A stretch of DNA of 64,000 nucleotides from Brumimicrobium mesophilum (GTDB lineage: Bacteria > Bacteroidota > Bacteroidia > Flavobacteriales_D > Crocinitomicaceae), in the NCBI RefSeq assembly GCF_003025005.1, contig NZ_PVSS01000005.1, positions 124,001 to 188,000 of the forward strand, read 5' to 3'. The number at the start of each line of letters is the position of its first letter. The first letter of the stretch is position 1. Below, one piece after another: positions 45,977 through 55,230 of the stretch. The position numbers and the translations under genes are program-made. The notes beneath the pieces were generated by a model that was not told the origin of the DNA, ran no database searches, and was given only the letters and a program-made list of their open reading frames with translations.

Positions 45977-46633
45977 ATGGCTAAACAATTATTGCTGTTA
46001 CTTCTACTTCTACCCATTTTATCTATCGGTCAAAAAAGCAACTTCGGAAACTGGTATAATTACTTTGGAAACAAGTTGCTTAATAATAATTTCAACTGGC
46101 ATCACGAGGTTCAATTCAGAAATTATAATGCAATTGGTGATTTAGAGCAACTTCTAATAAGAACAGGTTTAGGTTACAACTTAAGTGAAAGCAACAACAA
46201 TTTACTTTTAGGTTATGGGTTTATTAAAAGTGAAAACTACATTAATGATTCAGAAATAAAAGAGAACCTTAATGAACATAGAATATTTCAGCAATTTATA
46301 ACACGTCAGAATTTTGGCAGGGTATCATTTCAACATAGATATCGCTTTGAGCAACGAATTTTGGAAGAAGAGTTCAAATTGCGTTTTAGGTATTTCTTGT
46401 CCACAAATATTGCATTGAGTAATAAAACACTTATTGATAATACGATTTATTTAACTGCATACAATGAAATTTTCATTAATACTAAAGAAATTCTCTTCGA
46501 TAGGAACAGGCTATATGGAGGACTAGGGTACAAACTGGACAGTAATTTAAAATTTGAAGTAGCTTACATGAATCAGTTTTTAAACGCATACAATAGAGAT
46601 CAATTAAACCTGATGATGTTTCTAACTTTTTAA
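45977..46633 (+). CDS. DUF2490 outer-membrane-type protein
   Basis: 218 residues with a signal peptide (MAKQLLLLLLLLPILSIGQ). The mature part resembles DUF2490: FGNWYNYFGNKLLNNNFNWHHEVQFRNYN, EQLLIRTGLGYNL, FQHRYRFEQRILEEEFKLRFRYFLS. It ends in repeated beta strands with a C-terminal Phe (LNLMMFLTF), a classical outer-membrane barrel end. Its role is unknown. It follows cbpM by 178 bases and may be a separate transcript. Confidence 0.78.
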   Translation: MAKQLLLLLLLLPILSIGQKSNFGNWYNYFGNKLLNNNFNWHHEVQFRNYNAIGDLEQLLIRTGLGYNLSESNNNLLLGYGFIKSENYINDSEIKENLNEHRIFQQFITRQNFGRVSFQHRYRFEQRILEEEFKLRFRYFLSTNIALSNKTLIDNTIYLTAYNEIFINTKEILFDRNRLYGGLGYKLDSNLKFEVAYMNQFLNAYNRDQLNLMMFLTF

Positions 46634-46754
46634 GTTGTTTTTTTTATAGAAACCTGCGATAATTTAGGATTACCTCAAAACCTTTACAATTCCTTCTTCT
46701 ACTAACGATTAAGTTAGGGTTTCTAAATAATTTCATAATTAAATACAATTCCTA

Positions 46755-46783
46755 TTGTATGCCATAAAAAGCCACTATCTTTG
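46755..46783 (+). promoter_or_regulatory. Consensus promoter TTG-N18-TATCTTTG for the MarC gene
   Basis: TTG (46755-46757), 18 bases, then TATCTTTG (46776-46783), 38 bases before the ATG. Confidence 0.65.
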
Positions 46784-46821
46784 CAGACTTTTTAAGAAAT
46801 TACACATTAAAACAGTTGATT

Positions 46822-47418
46822 ATGAACGAGTTTTTTAGTTCTATAAATTTAAACGAAATTTTTAAAGCAACGATGGTTTTGTTCGCGGTTATTGACATAG
46901 TCGGGTCCATTCCTATCATTATAAAAATTAAGGAAACTTCTGGAGATATTCATGCCAATCGCATTACCTTAGTTTCTTTGGTGATAATGATTGCATTTCT
47001 GATTACCGGTGAGAGCATACTGATGCTCTTTGGGGTAAATGTAGAATCCTTTGCAGTTGCCGGTGCTTTCGTACTATTTGCTATGGCTTTAGAAATGATA
47101 ATGGGAATTGAATTGTTTAAGGAAACACCAATAAAAGGGAAAAGTGTGGGTATTGTACCTTTGGCTTTCCCTATAATTGCCGGTGCTGGATCTATGACTA
47201 CATTAATTTCACTACGTGCAGAATATGAAATGATTAATATATTAATTGCAATACTTATCAATATGCTTATAGTATTCGCTACCTTGAAATTAACAAGAAG
47301 GATAGAACGTATACTAGGTCCAGGGGGTGTAGCGATATTAAAGAAGGTATTTGGGATTATTCTTTTAGCTATTGCTGTAAAACTCTTCGCATCGAATGTG
47401 ACACAGTTGTTTCAGTAA
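46822..47418 (+). CDS. MarC-family integral membrane protein
   Basis: 198 residues with six hydrophobic segments in the MarC (UPF0056) arrangement: MVLFAVIDIVGSIPIIIKI, LVIMIAFLITGESILMLFGV, AGAFVLFAMALEMIMGIE, IVPLAFPIIAGAGSMTTLI, ILIAILINMLIVFATLKL and KKVFGIILLAIAVKLFA. The family was once linked to multiple-antibiotic resistance, but that was not supported, and its function is unknown. The frame is open to a TTG at 46816; the ATG at 46822 (MNEFFSSINLNEI) is the natural start. It has its own consensus promoter and a shared terminator region downstream. Confidence 0.88.
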   Translation: MNEFFSSINLNEIFKATMVLFAVIDIVGSIPIIIKIKETSGDIHANRITLVSLVIMIAFLITGESILMLFGVNVESFAVAGAFVLFAMALEMIMGIELFKETPIKGKSVGIVPLAFPIIAGAGSMTTLISLRAEYEMINILIAILINMLIVFATLKLTRRIERILGPGGVAILKKVFGIILLAIAVKLFASNVTQLFQ

Positions 47419-47512
47419 TTGCGATTTATAACCCCTTCGCAACGGATTGGGGGTGATTTACAAATCGCCCATACCAGTGTTTGGGAAAATTACACAAGCG
47501 AAATTTTGATGT

Positions 47513-47549
47513 AAAAAAAACCCCCAATGGAAAAATCCATTGGGGGTTT
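47513..47549. terminator. Bidirectional terminator between marC-like and sodA genes
   Basis: AAACCCCCAATGGA and TCCATTGGGGGTTT form a 14-bp stem with an AAAA loop. On the minus strand eight T follow, the better orientation, so it ends sodA transcripts about 85 bases after the stop. The plus-strand T-run is short. Confidence 0.75.
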
Positions 47550-47572
47550 AATTTTGTTATGGTTTTTTGACT

Positions 47573-47601
47573 GTAGGCTTGCCCTAATAGGGCATACCTA
47601 C
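47573..47601. repeat. GTAGG...CCTAC hairpin downstream of sodA
   Basis: GTAGG and CCTAC (outer arms) enclose CCCT-AAT-AGGG (inner stem) with a small internal bulge. It resembles the GTAG-type palindromes elsewhere in the window and lies between the sodA stop and the terminator. Confidence 0.5.
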
Positions 47602-47633
47602 GGACAAAAAAACAAAACAACCATTAACCTAAA

Positions 47634-48233
47634 CTATTTCGCTGCGTTGAATCTAGCGTTTACTTCATCCCAGTTAATTACATTAAAGAAGGCATTGATA
47701 TAATCTGGTCTTCTGTTTTGGTAGTTCAAGTAATATGCATGTTCCCACACATCAATTCCTAAAACAGGTGTTCCTCCACAACCTTCTCCCATTACAGGGT
47801 TATCTTGATTAGGTGTAGAACAAACCTCTAATTTTCCGTTAGTCACGCAAAGCCATGCCCAACCTGAACCGAATTGTGTTGCAGCAGCCTTTGAAAATTC
47901 ATCTTTAAATGAATCAAATGATCCAAAAGCAGAATCAATAGCTTCCTTGATATCTCCCGTTGGATTTCCACCACCATTTGGTGACATTACTTTCCAAAAT
48001 AAATCGTGATTATAATATCCACCTCCGTTATTTCTAACTGCCGCTTTATCTTTTCCTTGCTTTAAAATCTCTTCGATAGATTTACCTTCTAAATCTGTTC
48101 CTTCGATCGCAGCGTTTAACTTATCTGTATATCCTTGATGGTGTTTACCATGATGGATTTCCATTGTTTTCTTATCTATATGCGGTTCTAATGCATCGTA
48201 AGCATAAGGTAAATTTGGTAATTCAAATGCCAT
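47634..48233 (-). CDS. sodA: Superoxide dismutase, Mn/Fe family
   Basis: Detoxifies superoxide. The 199 residues show the metal ligands: His in [12 protein letters not shown] (~27), His in [11 protein letters not shown] (~76), and Asp/His in [18 protein letters not shown] (~160-164). The Gln in [10 protein letters not shown] (C-terminal domain) and Gly in GGGYYNH instead of Gln point to the Mn-type or cambialistic class, not a strict Fe-SOD. It has no signal peptide, so it is cytoplasmic. It is transcribed alone downstream of sufD, from a consensus promoter. The proximity to Fe-S assembly genes fits an oxidative-stress neighbourhood. Confidence 0.94.
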   Translation of the reverse strand: MAFELPNLPYAYDALEPHIDKKTMEIHHGKHHQGYTDKLNAAIEGTDLEGKSIEEILKQGKDKAAVRNNGGGYYNHDLFWKVMSPNGGGNPTGDIKEAIDSAFGSFDSFKDEFSKAAATQFGSGWAWLCVTNGKLEVCSTPNQDNPVMGEGCGGTPVLGIDVWEHAYYLNYQNRRPDYINAFFNVINWDEVNARFNAAK

Positions 48234-48270
48234 TGTCTTTTGTTTTATTTTGTTAATAAATCTGTTTACT

Positions 48271-48302
48271 CAAATATAGAGATTTAAAGCTGATTTAACC
48301 AA
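48271..48302 (-). promoter_or_regulatory. Consensus promoter TTG-N21-TATATTTG for sodA
   Basis: On the minus strand TTG (48302-48300), 21 bases, then TATATTTG (48278-48271), 37 bases before the ATG. It separates sodA from the suf operon. Confidence 0.65.
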
Positions 48303-48330
48303 TTTTCAATTTCAAAAAAACATTAAATCT

Positions 48331-49587
48331 TTAAAATTTCCAACCAAAATCATTCAAGAACAATTCATCAATATTTGTTCGCAATGCTTCGTTTTCAACT
48401 TTATCTAAAACATCTCCAATAAATCCTGCAACTAACAATTGTTTTGCACTTGCTGCAGAGATTCCTCTTGCGCGCAAATAGAAAATTGCATCTTCATCTA
48501 ATTCTCCAATTGTAGAACCATGCGAACAACGAACGTCATCGGCATAAATTTCTAATTCTGGCTTAGAATTAACACTCGCCGTTTTTGAAAGCAAGATGTT
48601 TTTATTCGATTGATAAGCTGCGATTTTTTGAGCATCTTGGCGAACAATAACTTTCCCGTTGAAAACACCAACAGATTTACCATCCATCACTCCTTTATAC
48701 GACTCACTAGAAGTACAATTAGAATACAATTGATCGATAAGCGTATGGTTATCCATGTGTTGTTTCTCTGTTCCAAGGTAAGCTCCATTCATTTCTGTAT
48801 GGCAATTCTCACCCTCAACAATTACTTCCAATCCATTTCTTGTCATCAAAGCACCTGTTGTAATTGTGTTGATTAAAAAATTACTGGACTCATCCTGAAC
48901 GAATAATTCATTTGAAATATGAAATACATTCTTTGCTTCAGACTGTAATTTATTAATTGTCAAACTTGCATTAGACTCAACATGCCCTTCCAAAACAACA
49001 TTCGTAAAACTATTTTCTGAGTTATTTGAATGATAAGTTGCAACAACTTCAGCTTTCGAACCTGTTTCCATGTGAACAAAATGACGTGCGTTTGCAATCA
49101 CTTCCTCACCTTCTAAAACATGCAAAAAATGAATTGGGAAATTTGCTTTTTTGTTCTTTTTCACTTGAATAAAAACACCTCCCGTTTGATATGCTTTGTT
49201 GATCAATGAAAACACATTCTCTGAAGTACCATCTACGATATCAGAATAATATTCTTCATCCAATTCTTCAATTTTATGCACTGAAATAGCGTCGTCCTCC
49301 TTAATAGTTGACAAGCTTTCATCATAATATCCATTTACGAACACCAATTGATGTGCATTCAAATCAGCAATAGTATAATCTTCTACATTGGCTGTAGCTT
49401 GAACTTGCTTATATTTTTTCTTTACGTATTTTCCAACACGTGTATATTTCCAATCCTCTACTCTTGTCGTTGGGAAATCCATCCCATTTAAAGCATCCAA
49501 AGCTTGTTTTCTGACTTTAGAAATCGTTTCCGGTTTCTTAAAATCCGAGACAAACTCGAGTACTTTATTATCCAAAACTAATTCCAT
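48331..49587 (-). CDS. sufD: Fe-S cluster scaffold subunit SufD
   Basis: Component of the SufBC2D scaffold on which Fe-S clusters are built. The 418 residues show the SufB/SufD core beta-helix. The marker blocks are DFPTTRVEDWKYTRV near the N-terminus, GKVIVRQDAQKIAAYQSNKNILLS, EIYADDVRCSHGSTIGELDEDAIFYLRARGI and AKQLLVAGFIGDVL. The conserved His in CSHGS is present. It starts 2 bases after the sufC stop and ends the operon. No sufS follows, unlike the common Bacteroidota order. Confidence 0.95.
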   Translation of the reverse strand: MELVLDNKVLEFVSDFKKPETISKVRKQALDALNGMDFPTTRVEDWKYTRVGKYVKKKYKQVQATANVEDYTIADLNAHQLVFVNGYYDESLSTIKEDDAISVHKIEELDEEYYSDIVDGTSENVFSLINKAYQTGGVFIQVKKNKKANFPIHFLHVLEGEEVIANARHFVHMETGSKAEVVATYHSNNSENSFTNVVLEGHVESNASLTINKLQSEAKNVFHISNELFVQDESSNFLINTITTGALMTRNGLEVIVEGENCHTEMNGAYLGTEKQHMDNHTLIDQLYSNCTSSESYKGVMDGKSVGVFNGKVIVRQDAQKIAAYQSNKNILLSKTASVNSKPELEIYADDVRCSHGSTIGELDEDAIFYLRARGISAASAKQLLVAGFIGDVLDKVENEALRTNIDELFLNDFGWKF

Positions 49588-49589
49588 AT

Positions 49590-50345
49590 TTACTGTGCAA
49601 TTTCTTCATTAATCCAATCGTAACCTTTTTCCTCTAACTCTAAGGCCAATTCTTTACCTCCAGTTTTTATGATTTTTCCGGCACTTAAAACATGAACGAA
49701 ATCAGGCTTGATGTATTCTAATAAACGTTGGTAATGCGTAATTAAAATCACTGCATTATCTTTAGAACGTAATTTATTTACTCCTTCAGAAACGATACGC
49801 AATGCATCGATATCCAAACCAGAATCCGTTTCATCAAGAATCGCTAATTTTGGTTCAAGCATCGCCATTTGGAAAATTTCATTTCTTTTCTTTTCCCCTC
49901 CTGAGAAGCCTACATTTACTGCTCTACTTGCTAATTTGTTGTCTAATTCAACCAAATTAGAAGCTTCTTTCACCTTCGCTAAGAAATCTTTTGCAGACAT
50001 TTTATCCTCATTTCGGTATTCACGAATCTCATTCATTGCAGTACGCAAGAAGTTTACATTCGAAACACCTGGAATTTCTACAGGATATTGAAAAGCCAAG
50101 AACATTCCTTCTTTAGCTCTATCTTCTGCTTCAAGATCTAATAAATCAACTCCATCAAAATCTACAGAACCTTCAGTTACTTCATAACCATCTTTACCAG
50201 CCAAAACAGATGCTAAAGTTGACTTTCCAGAACCGTTTGGTCCCATAATCGCATGAACTTCTCCTGCCTTAACTTCAAGATTTAATCCTTTTAAAATTTC
50301 TTGTCCTTCTTCAACTGAAGCGTGAAGATTTTTTATTGTTAACAT
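49590..50345 (-). CDS. sufC: Fe-S assembly ATPase SufC
   Basis: ABC-type ATPase of the SufBCD complex, soluble and not a transporter. Walker A GPNGSGKSTLA is at ~35-45, and the Q-loop region is FLAFQYPVEIPGV. The SufC-style signature is FSGGEKKRNEIFQM, Walker B is LAILDETDSGLDID, and the H-loop is ITHYQR. The 251-residue length is normal. It lies between sufB (38 bases) and sufD (2 bases). Confidence 0.97.
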   Translation of the reverse strand: MLTIKNLHASVEEGQEILKGLNLEVKAGEVHAIMGPNGSGKSTLASVLAGKDGYEVTEGSVDFDGVDLLDLEAEDRAKEGMFLAFQYPVEIPGVSNVNFLRTAMNEIREYRNEDKMSAKDFLAKVKEASNLVELDNKLASRAVNVGFSGGEKKRNEIFQMAMLEPKLAILDETDSGLDIDALRIVSEGVNKLRSKDNAVILITHYQRLLEYIKPDFVHVLSAGKIIKTGGKELALELEEKGYDWINEEIAQ

Positions 50346-50383
50346 ATACTGTAATTTTCTTTATTAAACTTTTATAAATTGTA

Positions 50384-51835
50384 TTATCCTACTGAATTTT
50401 CTAATGAAATTTCCAATAGTTTTTGTGCTTCAACAGCAAATTCCATTGGCATGTGATTCAATACTTCTTTACAGTATCCATTCACGATTAGCCCGATTGC
50501 TTTTTCAGAATCGATACCCCTCTGTTGACAGTAAAATATTTGGTCTTCACCAATTTTAGAAGTTGTTGCTTCGTGTTCTATTTTAGCGGTACTATTTTTA
50601 CATTCTATATATGGGAATGTGTGCGCTCCTGAACGATCAGACAATAACAGTGAATCACATTCAGAACGATTTCTTGCATTATCTGCACTCGCGTGAATCT
50701 GAACCAAACCTCTGTATGCATTTTGAGATTGACCAGCAGAAATTCCTTTCGAAATAATTGTACTGCTTGTGTTTTTCCCTAAATGAATCATTTTTGACCC
50801 TGTATCTGCTTGTTGGAAATGGTTTGTAACAGCAACTGAATAAAATTCTCCAATTGAGTTATCTCCTTTTAATATACAAGATGGGTATTTCCAAGTTACC
50901 GCGGAACCAGTTTCAACTTGTGTCCAAGAAATCTTTGCATTCTTCTCACACAAACCACGCTTAGTTACGAAGTTAAAAACTCCTCCAACTCCATTCTTAT
51001 CTCCAGGGTACCAGTTTTGAACTGTTGAATATTTAATTTCTGCATTATCTAATGAAACCAACTCAACAACTGCTGCGTGCAATTGATTTTCATCACGCAT
51101 TGGCGCAGTACAACCTTCCAAGTAAGAAACATAAGAGCCTTCATCAGCAACAACTAACGTACGCTCGAATTGACCAGTTCCACCTTCATTAATTCTAAAA
51201 TATGTAGAAAGTTCCATTGGACAACGCACTCCTTTTGGAATGTAACAGAATGAACCGTCTGTAAACACAGCACTATTCAAAGCTGCGTAAAAGTTATCTG
51301 TATGTGGAACAACTGTCCCCATATATTTCTTCACCAATTCTGGATGATTCTCAACAGCCTCAGAGAATGAACAGAAAATAATTCCTAATTCACCCAATTT
51401 CTTCTTAAATGAAGTGGCAACAGAAACAGAATCGACAACGAAATCAACTGCTGTTCCAGTCAAACGCTGTTGCTCTTCCATTGAAATCCCCAATTTTTTC
51501 ATGGTTTCTTTCATTTCAGGATCAACATCATCCCAACTTTCGTATTTCTTGGTTTGCCCTGGAGCAGAATAATAAGAAATCGCTTGGAAATCTGGCTTTG
51601 GATAATTAACATGCGCCCAATCTGGTTCAACCATTGTTGTCCAAGCACGATAAGCCTGCAATCTTTTTTCAAGCAACCAAAGCGGCTCCTCTTTTTTCGA
51701 TGAAATCAAACGAATAACGTCTTCATTCAATCCTACTGGAATAGTATCTGATTTAAAATCAGAAGTAAATCCATATTTATATTCTTGCTCTTGTAAATTC
51801 TTTGCTAAATCTTCTTCTGTATAAGTATTACTCAT
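50384..51835 (-). CDS. sufB: Fe-S cluster scaffold subunit SufB
   Basis: Main cluster-assembly subunit of SufBC2D. At 483 residues it matches SufB length. Typical blocks are [27 protein letters not shown] at the N-terminus, [58 protein letters not shown] and [24 protein letters not shown]. The C-terminal region has [16 protein letters not shown], containing the invariant cysteine. It begins 18 bases after sufA. Confidence 0.97.
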   Translation of the reverse strand: MSNTYTEEDLAKNLQEQEYKYGFTSDFKSDTIPVGLNEDVIRLISSKKEEPLWLLEKRLQAYRAWTTMVEPDWAHVNYPKPDFQAISYYSAPGQTKKYESWDDVDPEMKETMKKLGISMEEQQRLTGTAVDFVVDSVSVATSFKKKLGELGIIFCSFSEAVENHPELVKKYMGTVVPHTDNFYAALNSAVFTDGSFCYIPKGVRCPMELSTYFRINEGGTGQFERTLVVADEGSYVSYLEGCTAPMRDENQLHAAVVELVSLDNAEIKYSTVQNWYPGDKNGVGGVFNFVTKRGLCEKNAKISWTQVETGSAVTWKYPSCILKGDNSIGEFYSVAVTNHFQQADTGSKMIHLGKNTSSTIISKGISAGQSQNAYRGLVQIHASADNARNRSECDSLLLSDRSGAHTFPYIECKNSTAKIEHEATTSKIGEDQIFYCQQRGIDSEKAIGLIVNGYCKEVLNHMPMEFAVEAQKLLEISLENSVG

Positions 51836-51853
51836 TACTGAAATTTTTAATTG

Positions 51854-52177
51854 TTATATAGAGAAACTTTCTCCACAACCACATGTCCTGTCTGCGTTAG
51901 GATTAACGAAAATAAAACCTTTACCATTCAAACCACCTGAAAAATCCAATGTTGTTCCTACGAGGTATAAAAAGCTCTTTTTATTCACTACGATTTTCAC
52001 ACCATTGTCCTCAAAAGACTTGTCATCTTCATGCTCTACAGTATCAAAATTAAGTTCATACATTAATCCAGAGCAACCTCCACCTTGCACACCAACACGA
52101 ATGAAGCTATTCGGTTCTCCCGAATCCTCCATCAACCTAATAGCTTGTTTTTTAGCAGATTCTGTTACTTTTATCAT
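51854..52177 (-). CDS. sufA: A-type iron-sulfur carrier (HesB/IscA/SufA family)
   Basis: Carries assembled Fe-S clusters to target proteins. The 107 residues contain the three conserved cysteines: one in GGGCSGLMYEL and two in DRTCGCGESF at the C-terminus. It is the first gene of the operon sufA-sufB-sufC-sufD and has a consensus promoter about 60 bases upstream of its ATG. The position with sufBCD supports SufA over ErpA or IscA. Confidence 0.92.
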   Translation of the reverse strand: MIKVTESAKKQAIRLMEDSGEPNSFIRVGVQGGGCSGLMYELNFDTVEHEDDKSFEDNGVKIVVNKKSFLYLVGTTLDFSGGLNGKGFIFVNPNADRTCGCGESFSI

Positions 52178-52235
52178 ATTTCAAATTTCCTTAAAAAGTT
52201 ATTTATATTAAATCTAAATAACCCTATTTCTTTTG

Positions 52236-52263
52236 CAAAAATACCCAATTAATGGTATTTCAA
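52236..52263 (-). promoter_or_regulatory. Consensus promoter TTG-N17-TATTTTTG of the suf operon
   Basis: On the minus strand TTG (52263-52261), 17 bases, then TATTTTTG (52243-52236), about 58 bases before the sufA ATG. Confidence 0.65.
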
Positions 52264-52644
52264 CAACTAAAAGGATGTTTATTTTATTGGTTTTTGGAAA
52301 TGTTACCTTTTAATAAATGACGCAGAGCTTTATCTCTTGCCGAATAGAGAAGAAAAAACTTAACAGAAGAATTAATATAGAATGAAAATTAAGCAAAGTT
52401 TTATGTAGGCATAACATCTTGCGGAGTAAACATCCACTCTGTTGCTCACTCATTAACCCATTCTTTCAAAACCAAAATTCGATTTTAACAACTCAGTTGG
52501 AATACTTAAAGACCAAACTAATTCCCATCAATAAACTCAATTTATCAAACCCATTTTAATCACTAAGAAAGTTGTAAGTCTTTTCTTATTTATAATCTTT
52601 CTAAAAAACCACACCGTTTTACCGAGAATATGTAAAACATGTAA

Positions 52645-52652
52645 TATCTTTG
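52645..52652 (+). promoter_or_regulatory. TATCTTTG promoter box of the DUF59 gene
   Basis: Exact TAnnTTTG ending 15 bases before the ATG, giving a leader of only about 10 bases. No clear TTG partner upstream. Confidence 0.55.
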
Positions 52653-52667
52653 TGAAAAATAATTGAG

Positions 52668-52979
52668 ATGGGAAACGTTGCTTTAGAGAATTCAATAATT
52701 GATGTAATTAAGACTATTTATGATCCAGAGATACCTGTGGACGTATATGAATTAGGCCTAATTTATGAGGTGAAAATCAATAGCGACCAATCTGTTGAAG
52801 TTGAAATGACATTAACTTCTCCAAATTGCCCAGTTGCAGAATCATTACCTAAAGAAGTTGAAGATAAAATTGCATCAGTTGAAGGTGTGAAATCAGCTAA
52901 GGTTAATATTGTTTTTGAACCAACATGGGATCAAACCATGATGAGTGAAGAAGCGAAGTTGGAGTTGGGTTTTTTGTAG
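52668..52979 (+). CDS. DUF59/MIP18-family Fe-S assembly protein (SufT/PaaD-like)
   Basis: 103 residues of the DUF59 family, often encoded with SUF genes and thought to help Fe-S protein maturation. The hallmark is DPEIPVDVYELGLIYEVKI followed by the cysteine motif LTSPNCPVAESLP (residue ~65). It ends SAKVNIVFEPTWDQTMMSEEAKLELGFL, as in SUF-linked members. It is divergent from sufA rather than inside the operon, with its own promoter and a very short leader. The gene is followed by a GTAG-type palindrome. Confidence 0.88.
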   Translation: MGNVALENSIIDVIKTIYDPEIPVDVYELGLIYEVKINSDQSVEVEMTLTSPNCPVAESLPKEVEDKIASVEGVKSAKVNIVFEPTWDQTMMSEEAKLELGFL

Positions 52980-52998
52980 GGGAGTTTTTTAATTGGGT

Positions 52999-53026
52999 GT
53001 AGCGACGTTTTGCAAAACGTCCCTAC
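52999..53026. repeat. 28-bp GTAG...CTAC palindrome between the DUF59 gene and ddl
   Basis: GTAGCGACGTTTT and AAAACGTCCCTAC are inverted around GC with one mismatched pair. It is between convergent genes, 20 bases after a stop codon. The core GTAGnGAC...GTCnCTAC is shared with the palindrome at 12190-12233. It may also serve as a terminator for either gene, but it has no T-tract. Confidence 0.8.
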
Positions 53027-53046
53027 CATTACAAATAAAAAAACTA

Positions 53047-54030
53047 CTACATCCCAAACTGTTTTCTTTCGAAAGCATAAATATCTTTCCAGAAATCACC
53101 TATCGTAATATCAGCGCATTTTAGCATTTTTGGAACCAAAGATTCGGAAGAAAACCCTGGTGTTGTGTTTACTTCAATCACATATGGCTGATCTTCTACA
53201 ATCATAAAATCTACTCTCGCCAATGAACGCATTTGCAACAATTGGTATATTTCAACAGTTAAATCCTGAACTTTTTTTGTTAACTCATCACTAATTCTTG
53301 CTGGAGTAATTTCTTGAGATTTCCCTAAGTATTTTGCATCATAATCAAAGAAATCTGACTCTGAAACAATCTCCGTACAAGGCAAAGGAATAACGCCAGT
53401 ATCATTGCGGTAAACCCCACAAGTAACTTCAGTTCCTTTCAGAAAAGCTTCACAAACAACAGTATTTCCTTCGGCAAAAGCTTCATCAATTGCTTTTTGT
53501 AAATCTTCCAATTCGTAAACTTTAGAAATTCCATAACTTGAACCGGAATCTGCTGGCTTTACGAATAAAGGAAAACCTAAACGTTCGCCAATATCTTTTG
53601 TAGAGTATGTAGTATTTTTCAATAACAATTTGGAAGCAGCAACTTTAATGTCAAACCCTTTTAAAAACTGATTGCAAAACCATTTATCAAATGAAAGTTC
53701 AGAAGAAAGTGCGCTACTGTTAATGAAAGGCATATTTTTCATTTCGAAATAAGCCTGAAGCTTACCATTTTCTCCTGGATCTCCATGAATATAAACGTGC
53801 GCCAAATCAATTTTTATCTGCTCTCCGTTTATTAAAGTGAAAGTAAAATCAACAGGAGAAACTTCTGCTGATTCATCGTGATAATCCGCAAACCAGCCTT
53901 CTTCAGTTACCCGCACCAAAAATGCGTTATATTCATCTTTCGGAAGGTTATCCAAAATTGTACTTGCGCTTTTTATGGATATTTCAAACTCAGATGAATA
54001 TCCACCACAAAAGATCCCTACGTTTATCAT
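53047..54030 (-). CDS. ddl: D-alanine--D-alanine ligase
   Basis: ATP-grasp enzyme that makes the D-Ala-D-Ala dipeptide for peptidoglycan. Residues at the start (INVGIFCGGYSSEFEISIKSA) form the N-terminal D-Ala site. HGDPGENGKLQAYFEMKNMPFINS, FPLFVKPADSGSSYGISKV, ARVDFMIVEDQPYVIEVNTTPGFSSESLVPKM follow, with the metal-binding Glu and Asn in EVNTTPG. The 327-residue length is normal. The ATG at 54030 is preferred over a TTG two codons upstream. It is monocistronic and convergent with the DUF59 gene. Confidence 0.95.
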   Translation of the reverse strand: MINVGIFCGGYSSEFEISIKSASTILDNLPKDEYNAFLVRVTEEGWFADYHDESAEVSPVDFTFTLINGEQIKIDLAHVYIHGDPGENGKLQAYFEMKNMPFINSSALSSELSFDKWFCNQFLKGFDIKVAASKLLLKNTTYSTKDIGERLGFPLFVKPADSGSSYGISKVYELEDLQKAIDEAFAEGNTVVCEAFLKGTEVTCGVYRNDTGVIPLPCTEIVSESDFFDYDAKYLGKSQEITPARISDELTKKVQDLTVEIYQLLQMRSLARVDFMIVEDQPYVIEVNTTPGFSSESLVPKMLKCADITIGDFWKDIYAFERKQFGM

Positions 54031-54422
54031 TTTCAAAAGTTTTCACGAAGAAAGGAAAAACGGCACCAAGATTTACCTTTTAGAATAAGAAGTTATCAGC
54101 AATAACATGTTCAATAAAGCATGGCTGGTTTGCTGGTTATAAGCTTGAAGAATTAAGAAATGGAAATCGTTAATACATATATGGTAATTCAAACACAAAT
54201 TTAAAAAAGCTCAAAAGCCTTAAGGCTTTATTCTACTAACTACAAACGACCAAAAATTTAATAATTCACACTCAAACCCAAAAGGTTAAAAACGGTTAAA
54301 ATACGGATATAGATAAGCATTTTATCCTATATTAATCGCAACATTAATAAGCAAGGCGTGGAGTTTTGTTTATTAATTAATCTGATCACGAACAATTTTA
54401 TAACACTAAAAATTTATTCGTC
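54031..54422. other. 392-base divergent intergenic region between ddl and the hydroxylase gene
   Basis: AT-rich spacer that must carry both promoters. I see no exact TAnnTTTG box with good spacing, no palindrome and no RNA gene. Confidence 0.35.
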
Positions 54423-55079
54423 ATGAAATTCAAAGTTTACCCGAATGAAAAGTCCCCTAAATTATTTAATAATAGAATGGTTGAAATTTTAACCAAATCG
54501 AACATCTACGTTATCAATTCGATGTACATTTTGGTAGCTGTTGCACTGATTTCGACTTACTACTATAAATTAAACCCAAGTTTACTAGCAATTTTGAAAT
54601 GGTTTACGATAGGTTTTTTCTCATGGACATTGGCAGAATACTTAATGCATCGCTTTTTGTATCATAAAATTAAAGACTCTTCTTACGATAAAGGCATTCA
54701 ATATTTATTTCATGGAATACATCATCGCTATCCAACAGACAACGATAGAATGATACTTCCCGTAGTACCAAGCTTATTCATTGCCGCACTGTTTTTAGGA
54801 TTATTTTACTTGATTTTCCATGCTGAGGCATTGGTTTTCGGCGCAGGCTTCCTCATTGGATACCTCGTCTACATGACCATTCATTGGACAATTCATAGCT
54901 ATTCACCACCGAAAAATAAATTCTTGAGCTGGTGGTGGCTTCATCACAATATTCATCATTATCAACAACACGACAGAGCTTTTGGGGTTTCAACACCTAT
55001 ATGGGACATTATTTTCAGAACGATGCCCAAAAAAAACAGAAGAACTGTTACCATCTTAGTAGACAAAAATGAAGATTAA
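54423..55079 (+). CDS. Fatty-acid hydroxylase (FA2H-like, sterol-desaturase superfamily)
   Basis: 218-residue membrane di-iron hydroxylase. The histidine clusters are HRFLYH, HGIHHRYP, HWTIHS and HHNIHHYQQH, in the order of fatty-acid 2-hydroxylases, and YPTDNDRMILPVVPS matches the FA2H/Scs7 block after the second cluster. Four hydrophobic helices are seen. The likely product is a 2-hydroxy fatty acyl group for sphingolipids or other lipids; carotenoid hydroxylases and sterol desaturases are more distant alternatives. No lipid genes are next to it. A weak terminator follows. Confidence 0.8.
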   Translation: MKFKVYPNEKSPKLFNNRMVEILTKSNIYVINSMYILVAVALISTYYYKLNPSLLAILKWFTIGFFSWTLAEYLMHRFLYHKIKDSSYDKGIQYLFHGIHHRYPTDNDRMILPVVPSLFIAALFLGLFYLIFHAEALVFGAGFLIGYLVYMTIHWTIHSYSPPKNKFLSWWWLHHNIHHYQQHDRAFGVSTPIWDIIFRTMPKKNRRTVTILVDKNED

Positions 55080-55179
55080 TATAATTAGAGGGTAGCAACA
55101 ATCGTATTTAAACCATTGCATCTAAACTGAACCACTATGAACCAATTCTCCTAGTTCTAACGCTAACGGAGACCAATAA

Positions 55180-55215
55180 AAGGAGTTTAGACACTTGATC
55201 CAACTCCTTCTTTTA
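55180..55215 (+). terminator. Stem-loop after the hydroxylase gene
   Basis: AAGGAGTT pairs with AACTCCTT around a 14-base loop, followed by CTTTTAT. It lies between convergent genes. Confidence 0.5.
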
Positions 55216-55230
55216 TCATAAATAAATGTG

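Larger units (their letters stand above)
52178..52667. other. 490-base divergent intergenic region between the suf operon and the DUF59 gene
   Basis: It contains the two outward promoters (52236-52263 minus, 52645-52652 plus). About 380 bases in the middle are AT-rich with no long frame, hairpin or repeat I could support. A regulator of Fe-S genes would be expected to bind near the minus promoter, but no obvious dyad is present there. Confidence 0.4.
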
